Of a stretch of DNA of 14,198 nucleotides, positions 6,830 to 13,467 are shown piece after piece. The first letter of the stretch is position 1. Each line of letters begins with the position of its first letter. The stretch is taken from the NCBI GenBank assembly GCA_003134675.1, contig PLBZ01000047.1, forward strand, positions 7,369 to 21,566. Direction: 5' to 3'. The notes below the pieces were generated by a model, which saw nothing but the letters and a program-made list of their open reading frames with translations, searched no databases and had not been told where the DNA came from. This stretch comes from Solirubrobacterales bacterium (lineage in GTDB: Bacteria > Actinomycetota > Thermoleophilia > Solirubrobacterales > Solirubrobacteraceae). A program made the translations under genes and the position numbers.

Positions 6830-9504
6830 GCTCTGCCCGGCTGCTAGCCGCCCTGGCGGGTGGCGCCACTCGTAGGCCGCTGCTGGTCGTGATGCTCGCG
6901 GCCGTGCTTGGCTTGGGGGGCGCTGCCTTCGCGCTGCGCTTGCGCCCGACAGCGGCGACCGGCACCTTCGTGTCGAGCTCCAGTCCCGAGTACAGGGATA
7001 CCCAGCGCTTTTACGCGAACTTCGGCGAAGAGCCGATCGAGGTGCTGGTGAAAGGGGATTTGCAGCAACTCGTGCTCAGTTCGGATGTCGACCGTCTGGT
7101 GGGATTGGAGGGGTGCCTGTCGGGCAACGTGCCCCCGCAGGGACTCGCGAAGGAGGGGGGCGCGAATGGGCCGTGCGGGCAGCTGGCGCGTGCGCGGACG
7201 GTGAAGGTGGTGTTCGGGCCCGGGACGTTTATCAACGAGTCTGCCGAACAAATCGACGAACAGCTCGCCATCCAGACCAAGCAGGCCGAAGCCCAGGCCA
7301 GGCAGGCTGAGCAGGTGGTGAGGAAGGCCGCGCTCGCGCGTGGAGAAGGCGCTGGGAAAGCGCGGAAGCTCGGCCAGCAGGCGAGCTCGATCACGCTGGC
7401 GCGATTCAAGGAGGGCCTTGCGACGCTGGCGCTCCAGTATGGCCTCAGCGCACGGCCGAGCCTGGACGATCCCAGCTTCGTCTCAACGCTGGTGTTCGAC
7501 TCGAGCAAGCCGGCGGGCACGCCCAAGCAACGCTTCGCATACCTGTTCCCGAGCCGCGAATCGGCGTTGGTGTCTGTGCGTTTGAAGGCCGGGTCCTCCG
7601 AACGCGCGCGGACGCGCACGATCGCGTTGATCCGTCAGGTGGTGGCGATGAAGCAGTGGCGGCTGCAGCACGGCGGGTCCTATCTCCTGACGGGCGAGCC
7701 GGTGATCGTCGCGGACCTGACTGGGAAGATCACGCACTCGATCGAGCTGCTGCTGGTGGCCGTGATGCTGGTGATGGCAGGCACACTCAGCCTGATCTTC
7801 CGAGGTCGCCCGCGGTTGCTGCCGCTGGGGATCGCGCTGCTAGCCGCCGCGCTCACGTTCGGCGCGCTGTCGGTCGTGGGGGCTTCGCTGACGGTGGCTC
7901 AGGTCGCCGTGCTGCCGGTGCTGGTGGGCCTCGCGGTGGACTATGCGATCCAGTTCCAGTCGCGCGTGGAGGAGGCGTTTGCCGAGGGCGCACAGGACGC
8001 TCGGGTGGCTGTCAGGCGTGCAGCCAGGGCCGGTGCGCCGACGATCGCTACGGCCGGCGTCGCCAGTGTCGGGGCGATGCTCGTGCTGTTGCTCTCGCCG
8101 GTGCCGATGGTGCGGGGCTTCGCGCTGTTGCTGGTACTGGGCGTCGTAATCGCATTCTTGTGTGCGCTCACCGCCGGGTCGGCCACGCTCGTGCTGGCCG
8201 ATCTCCGATCGGTCGGAGGGGATCGAGCCCGAGTCCGAGCGGGGGGTGCTCGGTTCGATGCGTCCTTAGGCGCAGCCTGGCGGGGTGCGCGCGAGTTGCT
8301 GCTGGACAATCCGGTCAATCGTTTCGTGAGCAGAATGGCGCTGGTCGAGGCGGTGCGCCGGCCGTGGCGCTTACTGGGCGTGGGGTTGGCGCTGGCGGCA
8401 CTCGGCTGGGGACTGGATACGCAGACGCGCGTGGAGACGGACATCACGAAGCTGGTGCCGCAGAACCTGGAATCGCTGCGGAATCTGAATACGCTCGAGC
8501 ACGCCACGGGAGTGGGAGGGCAACTCGACTTGATGGTCAGCGCGAAGGACTTGACGAAGCCGGCGGTGATCGAGTGGATGAGCTCCTATGAGAGCGCCGT
8601 GCTGAAGCGCTTCGGCTACAGCTCCACGCGGGGTTGCGGGAAGGCGCGGGTGTGCCCAGCCTTCTCCCTGCCCGACCTGTTCCAGGGTCAGGGGACCGGC
8701 AAGCCGAAGCTCTCCCAGACGCAGGTGAGCGGTCTGCTGAGTGCGATCCCGCCTTACTTCTCTCAGGACGTGATCAGTGCCGACCGGCGTGTGGCAACGC
8801 TTGCATTCGGCATCCGCTTGATGGGACTCGACCAGCAGCAACAGGTGATCGAAGCGATGCGGGCGAGCTTGCACCCACCCGCGGGAGTGAGCGCGCAGTT
8901 GGTCGGGTTACCGGTCCTGGCGGCCAAGTCGGGAGCGCAGGTGGCCTCGCCGTGGCGGCGCCTGGAGATGTTGCTCGCGGGTCTTGCGGCAGTAGCGCTT
9001 GTGCTCTTGATCGCCTTCGGAGGGGATCGTCGCCGAGCACTCGTACCACTGGTGCCGATCGTCCTGGCGACGGGGCTCTCGGCATTGATCTTGTTCGCGG
9101 TGAGGGTCCCACTGAACCCGATGTCGGTCACCCTGGGCGCGCTGGTGATCGCCATCTCCACCGAGTTCAGCGTGCTGCTATCCGAGCGTTACCGCCAAGA
9201 GCGACTGAAGGGGGACGATGCGATCGAGGCGTTGCGCCGCACCTATGAGCGCACTGGTGCCGCGGTGGCGGCATCGGGGGTGACGGCGATCGCGGGCTTC
9301 GGCGTGCTGGCGCTGTCGGATATTCGCATGCTCCGCGACTTCGGGCTGGTGACGTTGATCGATCTGAGTGTCTCACTGGTGGGTGTGCTGGTGGTTCTGC
9401 CTGCGGCGCTGGTGCTCACTGAGCGGCCGCGAGCGATCGCCGTTCGTGTCCCGGGCTCTCACTGGACGCGGCGGCACGGGCGCACACGCCATGAGTCAGC
9501 CTGA
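6826..9504 (+). CDS. MMPL/RND-superfamily transporter
   Basis: This large inner-membrane exporter has 892 aa and is a two-fold repeat. Each half is one TM helix, a periplasmic or extracellular porter domain, then five TM helices. TM1 is about 18-38, TMs 2-6 about 305-458, TM7 about 515-531, and TMs 8-12 about 712-865. The first half carries GLAVDYAIQF (368-377), the RND/MMPL Asp-Tyr relay in TM4. The matching site in the second half reads AISTEFSVLL (776-785), so Asp-Tyr becomes Glu780-Phe781. The first porter domain has a long Gln/Ala/Lys-rich predicted coiled coil (about 138-190). Each porter domain has a Cys pair (97/117 and 604/610) that could form disulfides. Relatives (MmpL, HpnN) move lipids or hopanoids; substrate here is unknown. 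The GTG start overlaps the ATPase stop, and the gene ends 14 nt inside the next. Confidence 0.88.
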   Translation: MSSARLLAALAGGATRRPLLVVMLAAVLGLGGAAFALRLRPTAATGTFVSSSSPEYRDTQRFYANFGEEPIEVLVKGDLQQLVLSSDVDRLVGLEGCLSGNVPPQGLAKEGGANGPCGQLARARTVKVVFGPGTFINESAEQIDEQLAIQTKQAEAQARQAEQVVRKAALARGEGAGKARKLGQQASSITLARFKEGLATLALQYGLSARPSLDDPSFVSTLVFDSSKPAGTPKQRFAYLFPSRESALVSVRLKAGSSERARTRTIALIRQVVAMKQWRLQHGGSYLLTGEPVIVADLTGKITHSIELLLVAVMLVMAGTLSLIFRGRPRLLPLGIALLAAALTFGALSVVGASLTVAQVAVLPVLVGLAVDYAIQFQSRVEEAFAEGAQDARVAVRRAARAGAPTIATAGVASVGAMLVLLLSPVPMVRGFALLLVLGVVIAFLCALTAGSATLVLADLRSVGGDRARVRAGGARFDASLGAAWRGARELLLDNPVNRFVSRMALVEAVRRPWRLLGVGLALAALGWGLDTQTRVETDITKLVPQNLESLRNLNTLEHATGVGGQLDLMVSAKDLTKPAVIEWMSSYESAVLKRFGYSSTRGCGKARVCPAFSLPDLFQGQGTGKPKLSQTQVSGLLSAIPPYFSQDVISADRRVATLAFGIRLMGLDQQQQVIEAMRASLHPPAGVSAQLVGLPVLAAKSGAQVASPWRRLEMLLAGLAAVALVLLIAFGGDRRRALVPLVPIVLATGLSALILFAVRVPLNPMSVTLGALVIAISTEFSVLLSERYRQERLKGDDAIEALRRTYERTGAAVAASGVTAIAGFGVLALSDIRMLRDFGLVTLIDLSVSLVGVLVVLPAALVLTERPRAIAVRVPGSHWTRRHGRTRHESA

Positions 9505-10147
9505 GCCCACCGGCCCTCGATACGGGCGCTACGTGGGCATCTTGGGGCTGCTGATCGTGGTGCTGATAACGATCAACACGGCGCTGACGAAGCCGAACGG
9601 GGTTGGGGGCATCGAACCCGGTCACCCGCTGGCGCCGTTCGCCGTGCCACTCGCACTGGGCGAAGTAAATGGCGACGCTAATGTCGCCACTCATGCAAAC
9701 GAGGGTGCCGCTGGCAAGCGCCCAGCGTGCTCGGTGCGGGGCACGGGAATTCTGAACATCTGCGAACTTTATGAACAGGGGCCGGTGGTGCTGGCGCTGT
9801 TCGTCGACGAAGGCTCCTGTCCAAAGATCCTGAGTGATCTCCAGGCGCTTGAGCCCTCGTTCCCAGGCGTGCGTTTCGCGGGCGTGGCGATCAAGGGAAG
9901 CCGAGGTCAGTTGCGTAAGCTGATGCGAGCGCGGAACCTGAGCATCCCGATTGGCTTTGATCGCGACGGGGCACTTGCGGCCCTCTACAAGCTGGCGAGC
10001 TGTCCGCAGGTGAGCTTCGCCTACCCGGGAGGCGGGGTGCAGAGCAAGGCGCTACTGGTGCGTCCCGCGCTGGCGAGATTGCGCGCGCGGGTGAGCGAGC
10101 TGGTGCAAGCAGCGCGTGAGCGCGGTTGGAGGCCGCGGGCGCCGTGA
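9491..10147 (+). CDS. Membrane-anchored thioredoxin-fold (AhpC/TlpA-like) protein
   Basis: This is a predicted extracytoplasmic thioredoxin-fold protein of 218 aa. A single N-terminal TM helix (about 13-31) anchors it. The phrase PGHPLAPFAVPLA (43-55) resembles the entry of TlpA/AhpC-TSA domains. GPVVLALFVDEGSCPKI (97-113) is the usual strand plus active-site loop, and FPGVRFAGVAIKGSRGQLR (124-142), IPIGFDRDG and CPQVSFAYPGGG follow the fold. The active site has only Cys110 in CPKI; the resolving Cys of a CxxC motif is missing. Other Cys (80, 91, 171) could substitute. A peroxiredoxin-like or structural role is possible. The ATG at 9491 was chosen because it precedes the TM helix directly; the frame is open upstream only inside the RND gene. 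It overlaps both neighbours (14 nt before, 4 nt after), so it is part of the operon. Confidence 0.75.
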   Translation: MSQPEPTGPRYGRYVGILGLLIVVLITINTALTKPNGVGGIEPGHPLAPFAVPLALGEVNGDANVATHANEGAAGKRPACSVRGTGILNICELYEQGPVVLALFVDEGSCPKILSDLQALEPSFPGVRFAGVAIKGSRGQLRKLMRARNLSIPIGFDRDGALAALYKLASCPQVSFAYPGGGVQSKALLVRPALARLRARVSELVQAARERGWRPRAP

Positions 10148-10854
10148 GGTCCGATCCGCCTCCCCCGCCGGACCGATCGGAGACCGGCCAGTCGGGTGCT
10201 CCCGAGCTGGAGCTGGGATGGCGCGCGCGCGAGGTCGAGCAGGAGCTCCCCGAGCTGCGGCTGGTGGTTGCGCAGACGCGAGTCGGTCGGCCGGGCTCGG
10301 TCCTCGCTGGCTCGCCGTCTGGGATCGAAGGCCGTCTGCATGAACTGTCCAACCGGTTTCGGGGGGCGCGGGCGGTGGCCGTCCGCCGGGAGCCGGTGCC
10401 GGCGGCCTACCGGGTCTTCTTCCGTCACATCGGTCTCGACCCCGATGTGGTGCGCACGCCGATTGAGGAGGCGGCGCTCGAGCGGATGCTGCACGGCGGC
10501 TTCCTCTCCGGCGGTCTGCTCGAGGACATCCTGCTAATCGCACTGGTGGACACAGGCGTGCCGGTGTGGGCACTGGATTCTGAAGCCGTGGACGGTCCGC
10601 TCGGCATCCGCTCGAGCAGTGAGGGCGAGCCGTTGGGACGCTCCTCCGGCGCGCCGCTCCTACCGACTGGCCGCCTGGTGGTGGCGGATGCCTCGACAGC
10701 GCTGGCAGTTCTGTTCGGCGAGCTGGCCCCAGGCCATGAGGTCAGCGCGGGGACGAGTGGTTTGACGCTGTTTGCGATCCAGGTGTCCGGTGTACCTTCG
10801 CTGTATGTTGAGGAGGCGCTGTGGACGTGTCGCGCGGCGCTGGAAGGACCCTGA
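10144..10854 (+). CDS. Stand-alone B3/B4-domain protein (PheRS-beta editing-domain-like)
   Basis: The B3/B4 fold is the editing module of the phenylalanyl-tRNA synthetase beta chain. Free-standing copies exist widely, and their role is mostly unproven; clearing of mischarged aminoacyl-tRNA is one idea. Of 236 aa, residues about 80-230 match the family pattern: AAYRVFFRHIGLDP (87-100), VRTPIEEAALERMLHGG (103-119), the LLEDILLIALVDTGVPVWALD helix-strand (125-145), IRSSSEGEPLG (155-165), GRLVVAD (176-182), then FAIQVSG and the final YVEEALWTCRAAL. The first 70 residues are Pro-rich and then acidic, and are less conserved in look. The GTG at 10144 overlaps the previous TGA. It is the last gene of the operon; a new promoter follows. 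Its presence in a lipid-transport operon is unexplained. Confidence 0.78.
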   Translation: MRSDPPPPPDRSETGQSGAPELELGWRAREVEQELPELRLVVAQTRVGRPGSVLAGSPSGIEGRLHELSNRFRGARAVAVRREPVPAAYRVFFRHIGLDPDVVRTPIEEAALERMLHGGFLSGGLLEDILLIALVDTGVPVWALDSEAVDGPLGIRSSSEGEPLGRSSGAPLLPTGRLVVADASTALAVLFGELAPGHEVSAGTSGLTLFAIQVSGVPSLYVEEALWTCRAALEGP

Positions 10855-10861
10855 TGGACGC

Positions 10862-10870
10862 TGGTAGAAT
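10862..10870 (+). promoter_or_regulatory. Extended -10 promoter for the coiled-coil gene
   Basis: TGGTAGAAT contains a TG extension and a TAGAAT hexamer, a good match to TGnTAnnnT. It starts 8 nt after the upstream operon's stop codon and gives a leader of about 27 nt before the GTG at 10904, with GAGGAG at 10892-10897 as ribosome site. A possible but weak -35 (TGGAAG) lies at 10841-10846. Confidence 0.45.
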
Positions 10871-10903
10871 CATTTTTTCCGGAGTTACCGCGAGGAGACG
10901 GGT

Positions 10904-11509
10904 GTGACTCAGTCCGGGCTTGTCATAGATCGTGACCGATCAGAGATCGGGGAGACTGCCGTTACCGGTGGTCATTGGGTGGAGGTCGGCGAGCGCGATG
11001 CGCGCTACGCCCTGAAGACACAGATCGGCAGGCTCGAGCGCGAGCTGTCGGCGATCGTGGCTGATGCATTCCCGCACATCTCCCCGGAGCTCACGGATGC
11101 ACAAAGGGAAGCGATCGGCGGTCCGTGCCTGCTCACACTGGAGGAGCTGGAGCGGACGCGTGACCGACTGGCCGGCCGGCTGCAGGACATGCGCCGGCTC
11201 GCGGCCCACCGCGTCGAGTATGAGCGTTCCTCGCGCGAGCTGCTCGAACGGATGAAGCTCGAACCGGGTCGCTATAAGTTCGTGCGCCTGCCGGTGCGGG
11301 ATCTCGGACAGGGGGGCTGCGGAGTGTGGGAGGTGCGCCCGCGGCTAGGTTTGATCGGGATGCTTGCCGGGTGGTGGCAGGTCAAGCTCTCCTCTGGCTG
11401 TCCGTTACTCGAGGGACCGCGCGTGCGCGCGGCCCCGGGTTCCTCATCACTGACTCAGCGCCATCGCGCGACGCTCGAGCGGAATGTTGCGCGGCGGCAC
11501 CTGGTATAG
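10904..11509 (+). CDS. Conserved hypothetical coiled-coil protein
   Basis: I do not recognise a named family; the product has 201 aa. Residues about 35-118 are strongly helical and charged (IGRLERELSAI, LEELERTRDRLAGRLQDM, SRELLERMKLEPG) and likely form a coiled coil. A compact C-terminal module follows: YKFVRLPVRDLGQGGCGVW (124-142), VRPRLGLIGMLAGWWQVK (144-161), SSGCPLL (163-169), with Cys139, Cys166 and several Trp that look structural or metal-binding. No signal peptide or clear TM helix. The GTG start has GAGGAG 6 nt upstream. The last 63 nt overlap the 3' end of the convergent mIHF-like gene; the residues encoded there (about 181-201) are basic and low in family look. It appears to be transcribed separately from the preceding operon. 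Confidence 0.7.
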   Translation: MTQSGLVIDRDRSEIGETAVTGGHWVEVGERDARYALKTQIGRLERELSAIVADAFPHISPELTDAQREAIGGPCLLTLEELERTRDRLAGRLQDMRRLAAHRVEYERSSRELLERMKLEPGRYKFVRLPVRDLGQGGCGVWEVRPRLGLIGMLAGWWQVKLSSGCPLLEGPRVRAAPGSSSLTQRHRATLERNVARRHLV

Positions 11510-11866
11510 CGGAGGGTCGAGCTCTGCGGCCTGATCGCGGCCCTGTGGAACAGCGGTGAGCATCGCCGCGAGCGTGCGGCGCTGGCGGTCGGTCATCGAT
11601 CCGACGGTCTTCTTCTCGGACATCGCAATCTGGGCGAGAAACTTGCGGCAGCGAGTCTGACCCCAGCGGCGCTGGCTCATGAGCAAGTCGGCCACCGCCA
11701 TGCTGTGTGCCTCCCACGGGCAATCGAGGATCACCGTGGCGACGCCGATCTCTCCCAGTGCCACCCGGCGCTTGAGGTCGGCGCGGGCAAGACGGACCTT
11801 ATTGGCGCGTTCCAAGGCGCGCATGTACTGCGGACCAGCAGGGGCGACCGTCGCTGTCGCGTTCAT
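11447..11866 (-). CDS. Actinobacterial integration-host-factor-like nucleoid protein (mIHF family)
   Basis: The mIHF/sIHF family are small DNA-binding proteins that compact the actinobacterial chromosome; they are unrelated to E. coli IHF. The product is 139 aa. Residues about 16-103 match the family: RALERANKVRLARADLKRR (16-34), VATVILDCP (42-50), the helix-two-turn-helix region VADLLMSQRRWGQTRCRKFL (58-77) and GSMTDRQRRTLAAML (89-103), where the family ends in a G-DRQR-L motif. The usual length is about 100-110 aa, so the tail (104-139, QGRDQAAELDPPLYQVPPRN...) is an extra Pro-rich extension. That tail is what overlaps the convergent coiled-coil gene. The ATG at 11866 has a GGGGAGAG-like site about 7 nt upstream; Met15 is a possible shorter start. 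Confidence 0.88.
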   Translation of the reverse strand: MNATATVAPAGPQYMRALERANKVRLARADLKRRVALGEIGVATVILDCPWEAHSMAVADLLMSQRRWGQTRCRKFLAQIAMSEKKTVGSMTDRQRRTLAAMLTAVPQGRDQAAELDPPLYQVPPRNIPLERRAMALSQ

Positions 11867-11932
11867 GTGAGCACTCTCCCCGTTGCCGTCGCGAGCTTCG
11901 CGGCGGGCAACATCCTTGTCTTCAGTTTTACG

Positions 11933-11964
11933 AGTATGCGATCGCCATGGCCGACTGAAGTCAA
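11933..11964 (-). promoter_or_regulatory. Candidate promoter of the mIHF-like gene
   Basis: On the minus strand a TTGACT -35 (11959-11964) is followed after 20 bp by CATACT (11933-11938). The -35 is a good match; the spacing is longer than the usual 17-19. A start near 11925 would give a leader of about 60 nt. The CTTCAGT/ACTGAAG repeat brackets the -10. Confidence 0.32.
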
Positions 11965-11965
11965 T

Positions 11966-11981
11966 CCGCGATAAGTCGCGG
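11966..11981. repeat. Palindrome abutting the mIHF -35, possible operator
   Basis: CCGCGA-TAAG-TCGCGG is a perfect 6-bp-arm inverted repeat, 2 bp from the TTGACT -35 of the candidate mIHF promoter. Location just upstream of the -35 fits an activator or autoregulatory site. Identity of any binding protein is unknown. Confidence 0.4.
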
Positions 11982-12094
11982 TTGACCCGGCACTTGGGCC
12001 CCTCTCCTGATGCTGTGGGGCGAACTTCAGACGGTCATGCAGAGCGCTCTTGGAAGCTACGCGAGCACGGGGCTCCCGGTCAACAGCGCGACCG

Positions 12095-12123
12095 CGCTTC
12101 GTACGCTAGAAGCGACCTTTTTT
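12095..12123 (+). terminator. Plus-strand intrinsic-terminator-like hairpin
   Basis: CGCTTC (12095-12100) and GAAGCG (12109-12114) form a 6-bp stem with an 8-nt loop, followed after ACC by six Ts (12118-12123). The polarity terminates plus-strand transcripts, but no plus-strand gene precedes it within this gap. A second short stem, GCGCG/CGCGC (12086-12097), overlaps its left arm and would exclude it. Confidence 0.4.
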
Positions 12124-12166
12124 CTTGCCTCCGGGACTTGTGAAGAAATGGACAAGCGGGAGGACC

Positions 12167-13450
12167 TCAGTGTGGACCCGGAAGGGCGCCGTGCTCGGAT
12201 TCGAACTCGCCCTTCACCCGTGCAAAGACCGCGAGCGCTTGGTCGAGCACCGCGCGGTCGTGGGTGGCCATCACGCTGGTGCGCAGCAGAGCCCCTCCGG
12301 GCGGCACGGCGGGGTGAAGCGCACAGTTGGTGAACACCCCGCCGTCGTACAGGGCGCGCCACAGTAGCGCGGCCTTCCAGTCGTCGCCGACGAGCACGGG
12401 GACGATCGGCGTGATGACCGTCTCGACGGGAGCGTCCTCGGCTGGGCCGAGCCTTACGGGCTCACCGCTCAGCACCCGGTAGCCGAGCGCGCGCAGGCCG
12501 TCGGCGAAGTAGCGTGCCTGCTCCAGGACGGTCGCCATCAGCGGCGGCCCCTGCGGCGAGCGGATGATTCGCAGGGCGGCCAGCGTCGCGCCCAGCGCGG
12601 CGGGGACCGCGGAGGCGGTGAACAGGAAGGCGCGCGAGGAGATGCGCAGGTACTCGATCACGTCCGCCGGGCCGGCCACAAAGCCTCCGCAGGCGGCGAG
12701 GGACTTGGAGAAGGTACCCATGCGCAGGTCGACGTGATCCTCGATTCCCAGTAGCTCGGCTGTCCCCGCGCCACGCGCGCCCAGCACACCAGCTCCATGG
12801 GCCTCGTCGACCATCAGGCGAGCGCCGTAGCCGGCGCACAGCTCGGCGATGTCCACCAGTGGCGCCACGTCACCCTCCATCGAGAAGACGCCGTCGACTA
12901 CCACCAGCACGCCGCCGCCGTCCTGCTCGGCGCGGGCGAGCGCGCGCTCCAGCTTGTCCATGCGATTGTGGCGAAAAGGACGCATCTTGGCCTTCGAGAG
13001 CAGGACACCATCGAGGATCGAAGCGTGATCCCCGGAGTCGACGATCACGGTGTCGCCGGGACCGAGCAACGTCCCCAGCGTGCCCACGTTCGCCTGGTGG
13101 CCGGTGGTGAAAACGATCACGTCGTCAGTGTTCATCCACTCTGCAAGCTCGCGCTCGAGCTCGAGGTGCAGGGGGGTGGTGCCGTTGAGCAGGCGCGAGC
13201 CGGTGAGGCCAGTGCCATAACGATGCAGGGCATCCTCGGCGCCCTTCATCACGCGCTCGTCGGCGGTCAGGCCGAGGTAGTTGTTGGAGGCAAGCATGAT
13301 GCGGGGTGCCCCCTCCATCTCCACGACCGGCATCGCGGGTGACTCGACTGTGCGGAAGTAGGGCAGCAGATCAGCCTCGCGCGCCGCACGCAGCAGCTCC
13401 TCGCGCTCGTGACCGCGAACCTTGGCGAAGACGTCTGTCGAAGTGTGCAT
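12167..13450 (-). CDS. Serine palmitoyltransferase-like alpha-oxoamine synthase (PLP enzyme)
   Basis: This is a cytoplasmic PLP enzyme (427 aa) that condenses an amino acid with an acyl thioester. The fold-type-I motifs are complete: SNNYLGL (55-61), RYGTGLTGSRLLNGT (78-92), DHAS with PLP-stacking His142, VDGVFSMEGD (185-194), VDEAHGAG (214-221) with Asp215 and His218, and GTFSKSLAACGGFVAG (245-260) with the Schiff-base Lys249. The FSKSLA-x2-GGF form of the Lys loop, GSRLLNGT and the C-terminal RTSVMATH fit serine palmitoyltransferase better than Kbl or BioF, which usually read TLGKALG. Kbl/BioF annotation remains possible. The start is fixed by the family-like TDVFAKVR opening. Only 17 bp separates it from a divergent GNAT-like gene, supporting a shared lipid pathway. 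The tail (about 412-427) is slightly long. Confidence 0.82.
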   Translation of the reverse strand: MHTSTDVFAKVRGHEREELLRAAREADLLPYFRTVESPAMPVVEMEGAPRIMLASNNYLGLTADERVMKGAEDALHRYGTGLTGSRLLNGTTPLHLELERELAEWMNTDDVIVFTTGHQANVGTLGTLLGPGDTVIVDSGDHASILDGVLLSKAKMRPFRHNRMDKLERALARAEQDGGGVLVVVDGVFSMEGDVAPLVDIAELCAGYGARLMVDEAHGAGVLGARGAGTAELLGIEDHVDLRMGTFSKSLAACGGFVAGPADVIEYLRISSRAFLFTASAVPAALGATLAALRIIRSPQGPPLMATVLEQARYFADGLRALGYRVLSGEPVRLGPAEDAPVETVITPIVPVLVGDDWKAALLWRALYDGGVFTNCALHPAVPPGGALLRTSVMATHDRAVLDQALAVFARVKGEFESEHGALPGPH

Positions 13451-13451
13451 A

Positions 13452-13457
13452 TAGGGT
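13452..13457 (+). promoter_or_regulatory. Possible shared AT-rich promoter core between the SPT-like and GNAT-like genes
   Basis: The 17-bp gap and the preceding bases read CATATAGGG. TATAGG would be a -10 placing the plus-strand start within a few nt of the ATG at 13468, giving a nearly leaderless mRNA. No good -35 is seen (TTGGCG lies about 22 bp upstream). The minus-strand reading (CTATAT) would start inside the SPT-like gene. Confidence 0.25.
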
Positions 13458-13467
13458 GGTCGCCGCG

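Larger units (their letters stand above)
11867..12166. other. 300-bp intergenic region between the SPT-like and mIHF genes
   Basis: Both flanking genes are on the minus strand, so this holds the SPT-gene 3' region and the mIHF promoter region. I see a candidate mIHF promoter, a perfect hexamer palindrome, a spaced CTTCAGT/ACTGAAG repeat (11920-11926 and 11954-11960), and a plus-strand terminator-like hairpin. No convincing gene or tRNA is seen. Confidence 0.6.

Noticed and set aside
9368..9490. Earlier start for the thioredoxin-fold gene
   Set aside because: This part lies in another frame of the RND gene. The ATG at 9491 directly precedes the membrane anchor.
12185..12215. GAGTTCGAATCC on the minus strand, resembling a tRNA T-arm
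   Set aside because: It encodes KGEFESE in the C-terminus of the SPT-like protein, and no anticodon or acceptor stem is present around it.
12010..12333. 107-codon plus-strand open frame across the intergenic region
   Set aside because: It has no ribosome site, mixed third-position GC, runs into the SPT-like gene antisense, and contains the terminator-like hairpin.
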